Part shown: piece after piece, positions 63,071 to 64,000 of the stretch
How the letters are laid out: each line of letters opens with the position of its first letter
Numbering within the stretch: position 1 is the first letter of the stretch
Origin: Desulfatiglans sp.
GTDB taxonomy: Bacteria > Desulfobacterota > DSM-4660 > Desulfatiglandales > HGW-15
Reading direction: 5' to 3'
Length of the DNA: 64,000 nucleotides
Assembly (NCBI GenBank): GCA_012513605.1
Contig: JAAZBV010000017.1
Span: 49,834 to 113,833, forward strand
Program-made: the position numbers and the translations under genes
Notes under the pieces: model-generated
What the model was told of the DNA's origin: nothing
Seen by the model: only the letters and a program-made list of their open reading frames with translations
Databases searched by the model: none

Positions 63071-64000
63071 ATGAAAAATGAAAGACTCTTAAACACCCTG
63101 TTTTTTCTTTTATCCGCATTTTTCCTCATATTGTCTTCCTGCGGACGATCTGAAATCGTTTATCAGGAGAACAATATAACCTGCTATGCGGCTGCATATG
63201 GCCAAGGTATCTATAAGAGCGACAATGGCGGCAGGAGCTGGTACCCCATGAAGATGAATCAGGAGGATATTCACCTCTTTTTCAAGAGGCTTTTCCTCGA
63301 TTCTGAAAAAGAGACACTCTATGTGGCGACAACAGGGGCAGGGCTCTTTTCCATTGACCTGAACATGGAGACACTTACTAGAATAGAGCCGTACAAGGGG
63401 CAGAATGTAAGGTCTGTAGCAATAGTAAAAAACATTGATAATGAAAAAGACGCCACGATCGCCGGTGCACTTGATAAAGGTATAACAATAGTCAGCCCCG
63501 AAGAGGATATCTATATTAATGATGGTCTCATCTACAGGGATGTTAATACAATCATTTCCAGCGGTAATGATATCTACGCCGGCACTGTAAAGGATTTATT
63601 CAGGCGGGATGCCGCAAACAGGAGGTGGGTATCTTCATCAGAGGGGATCAAAAACAGGAACATTATATCTATGGCCGCTACACCGGATGGTGATATGCTC
63701 TTTGCTGGGGCAGGTGGTTATCTTGATAAAAAGGGTCGGTTTCAATCCATCCCCTCTATTTATATGAGTAAAGATAAAGGAAAAAGCTGGAAAGGATGGG
63801 ATGACGGTATACCCGGAGATACACTTATCTACATAATTGCAGTAAACCCTGAAAAGCCAAACAGGATTTATGCGGGGACATCCAGAGGGGTTTATATCTC
63901 TAGTGACAGCGGTGATGACTGGGGTAAAACAGATGACGGCCTGCCGGATGATTTCAGGGTCTTTGACATTAAGATAAAAAATCTGGATGATGAAAATGCC
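63071..64000 (+). CDS. Asp-box beta-propeller lipoprotein, cut by window edge
   Basis: The visible 310 residues begin with a signal peptide and lipobox LILSSC (Cys24). Asp-box motifs of the sialidase/sortilin type, SDNGGRSW, SKDKGKSW and SSDSGDDW, are spaced through the sequence with YVATTGAGLFSI, IYAGTSRGVYIS and LFAGAGGYL strands, as in a propeller. These proteins bind sugars or act in the envelope; no catalytic site is seen. The C-terminus lies outside the window. It follows the EPS-type regulator. Confidence 0.85.
   Translation, partial: MKNERLLNTLFFLLSAFFLILSSCGRSEIVYQENNITCYAAAYGQGIYKSDNGGRSWYPMKMNQEDIHLFFKRLFLDSEKETLYVATTGAGLFSIDLNMETLTRIEPYKGQNVRSVAIVKNIDNEKDATIAGALDKGITIVSPEEDIYINDGLIYRDVNTIISSGNDIYAGTVKDLFRRDAANRRWVSSSEGIKNRNIISMAATPDGDMLFAGAGGYLDKKGRFQSIPSIYMSKDKGKSWKGWDDGIPGDTLIYIIAVNPEKPNRIYAGTSRGVYISSDSGDDWGKTDDGLPDDFRVFDIKIKNLDDENA

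Noticed and set aside
1..64000. CRISPR arrays, tRNA and rRNA genes, insertion sequences, prophage
   Set aside because: None was visible: no regular repeat-spacer pattern, no tRNA cloverleaf, no transposase, integrase or phage structural protein.

Overview
The window looks like chromosomal core sequence of a Gram-negative, probably anaerobic bacterium of the Desulfobacterota (deltaproteobacterial) type. This is an inference, from the selenocysteine elongation factor SelB next to an XdhC-type gene, a fused CobA-HemD (siroheme/tetrapyrrole) enzyme, many sigma-54 activators, HDOD and PAS proteins, an EPS-type MarR regulator, outer-membrane and LysM/SPOR envelope proteins, and the dispersed purine-rich and ACCACGGAG-type intergenic repeats. 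No rRNA or tRNA gene, prophage, insertion sequence or CRISPR array was seen. The one RNA gene is the SRP RNA (ffs).

Layout. 1-4.7 kb (minus): ftsY (cut by the window edge), a universal stress protein and smc. 4.9-12.8 kb (plus): a LysM envelope protein overlapping a sigma-54 response regulator, a hybrid histidine kinase, an unusual CheD-HDOD fusion and a ferritin-like protein. 12.9-17.5 kb is an accessory patch. It holds a VapBC module bracketed by ~80-bp direct repeats, a remnant of a DUF4143-type ATPase, a YbiT-like ABC-F protein whose second ATP site is degenerate, a MazEF-like pair and a Phd/PIN pair. 17.5-24.9 kb: lepB, a phosphodiesterase, map, a DUF4388/cyclic-nucleotide-binding protein, a flavin-fold protein, selB-xdhC and a small protein. 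24.9-29.5 kb is a signalling group (PilZ-like, zinc-ribbon HDOD, HEAT-receiver, class III adenylate cyclase). 29.7-33.2 kb: glnS, a VanZ-like and a YihY-like membrane protein. 33.3-39.1 kb: secreted or outer-membrane proteins of unknown function around a PAS-LuxR regulator. 39.2-42.3 kb: a stand-alone GMP synthase ATPase subunit, HU, ffs, a YfiH-type protein and a methyltransferase. 42.5-45.3 kb: secreted proteins and one decayed gene.

45.4-51.8 kb (minus) is a biosynthetic and repair run: LysM/SPOR lipoprotein, coaBC, uracil-DNA glycosylase, a Rho-N protein, ispD, hemC, cobA-hemD. 52-60.9 kb: purD, a radical-SAM protein, a sensor kinase/sigma-54 regulator pair, then era, an Elp3-like radical-SAM protein and rnc. 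61-64 kb: pyrR, yjbQ, an EPS-type MarR regulator and the start of an Asp-box lipoprotein.

Connections. Two promoter-like sequences fit the sigma-54 -24/-12 consensus very well, ahead of the DUF4388/CNB gene and the zinc-ribbon HDOD gene, and two sigma-54 activators are encoded here. A cyclase and a cyclic-nucleotide-binding protein lie 7 kb apart, which suggests a nucleotide second-messenger circuit. FtsY and the SRP RNA are partners in membrane-protein targeting. Rnc, Era and the SRP/FtsY genes are housekeeping RNA and translation functions. The least understood parts are the CheD-HDOD fusion, the degenerate ABC-F among toxin-antitoxin pairs, and the 33-39 kb envelope cluster.
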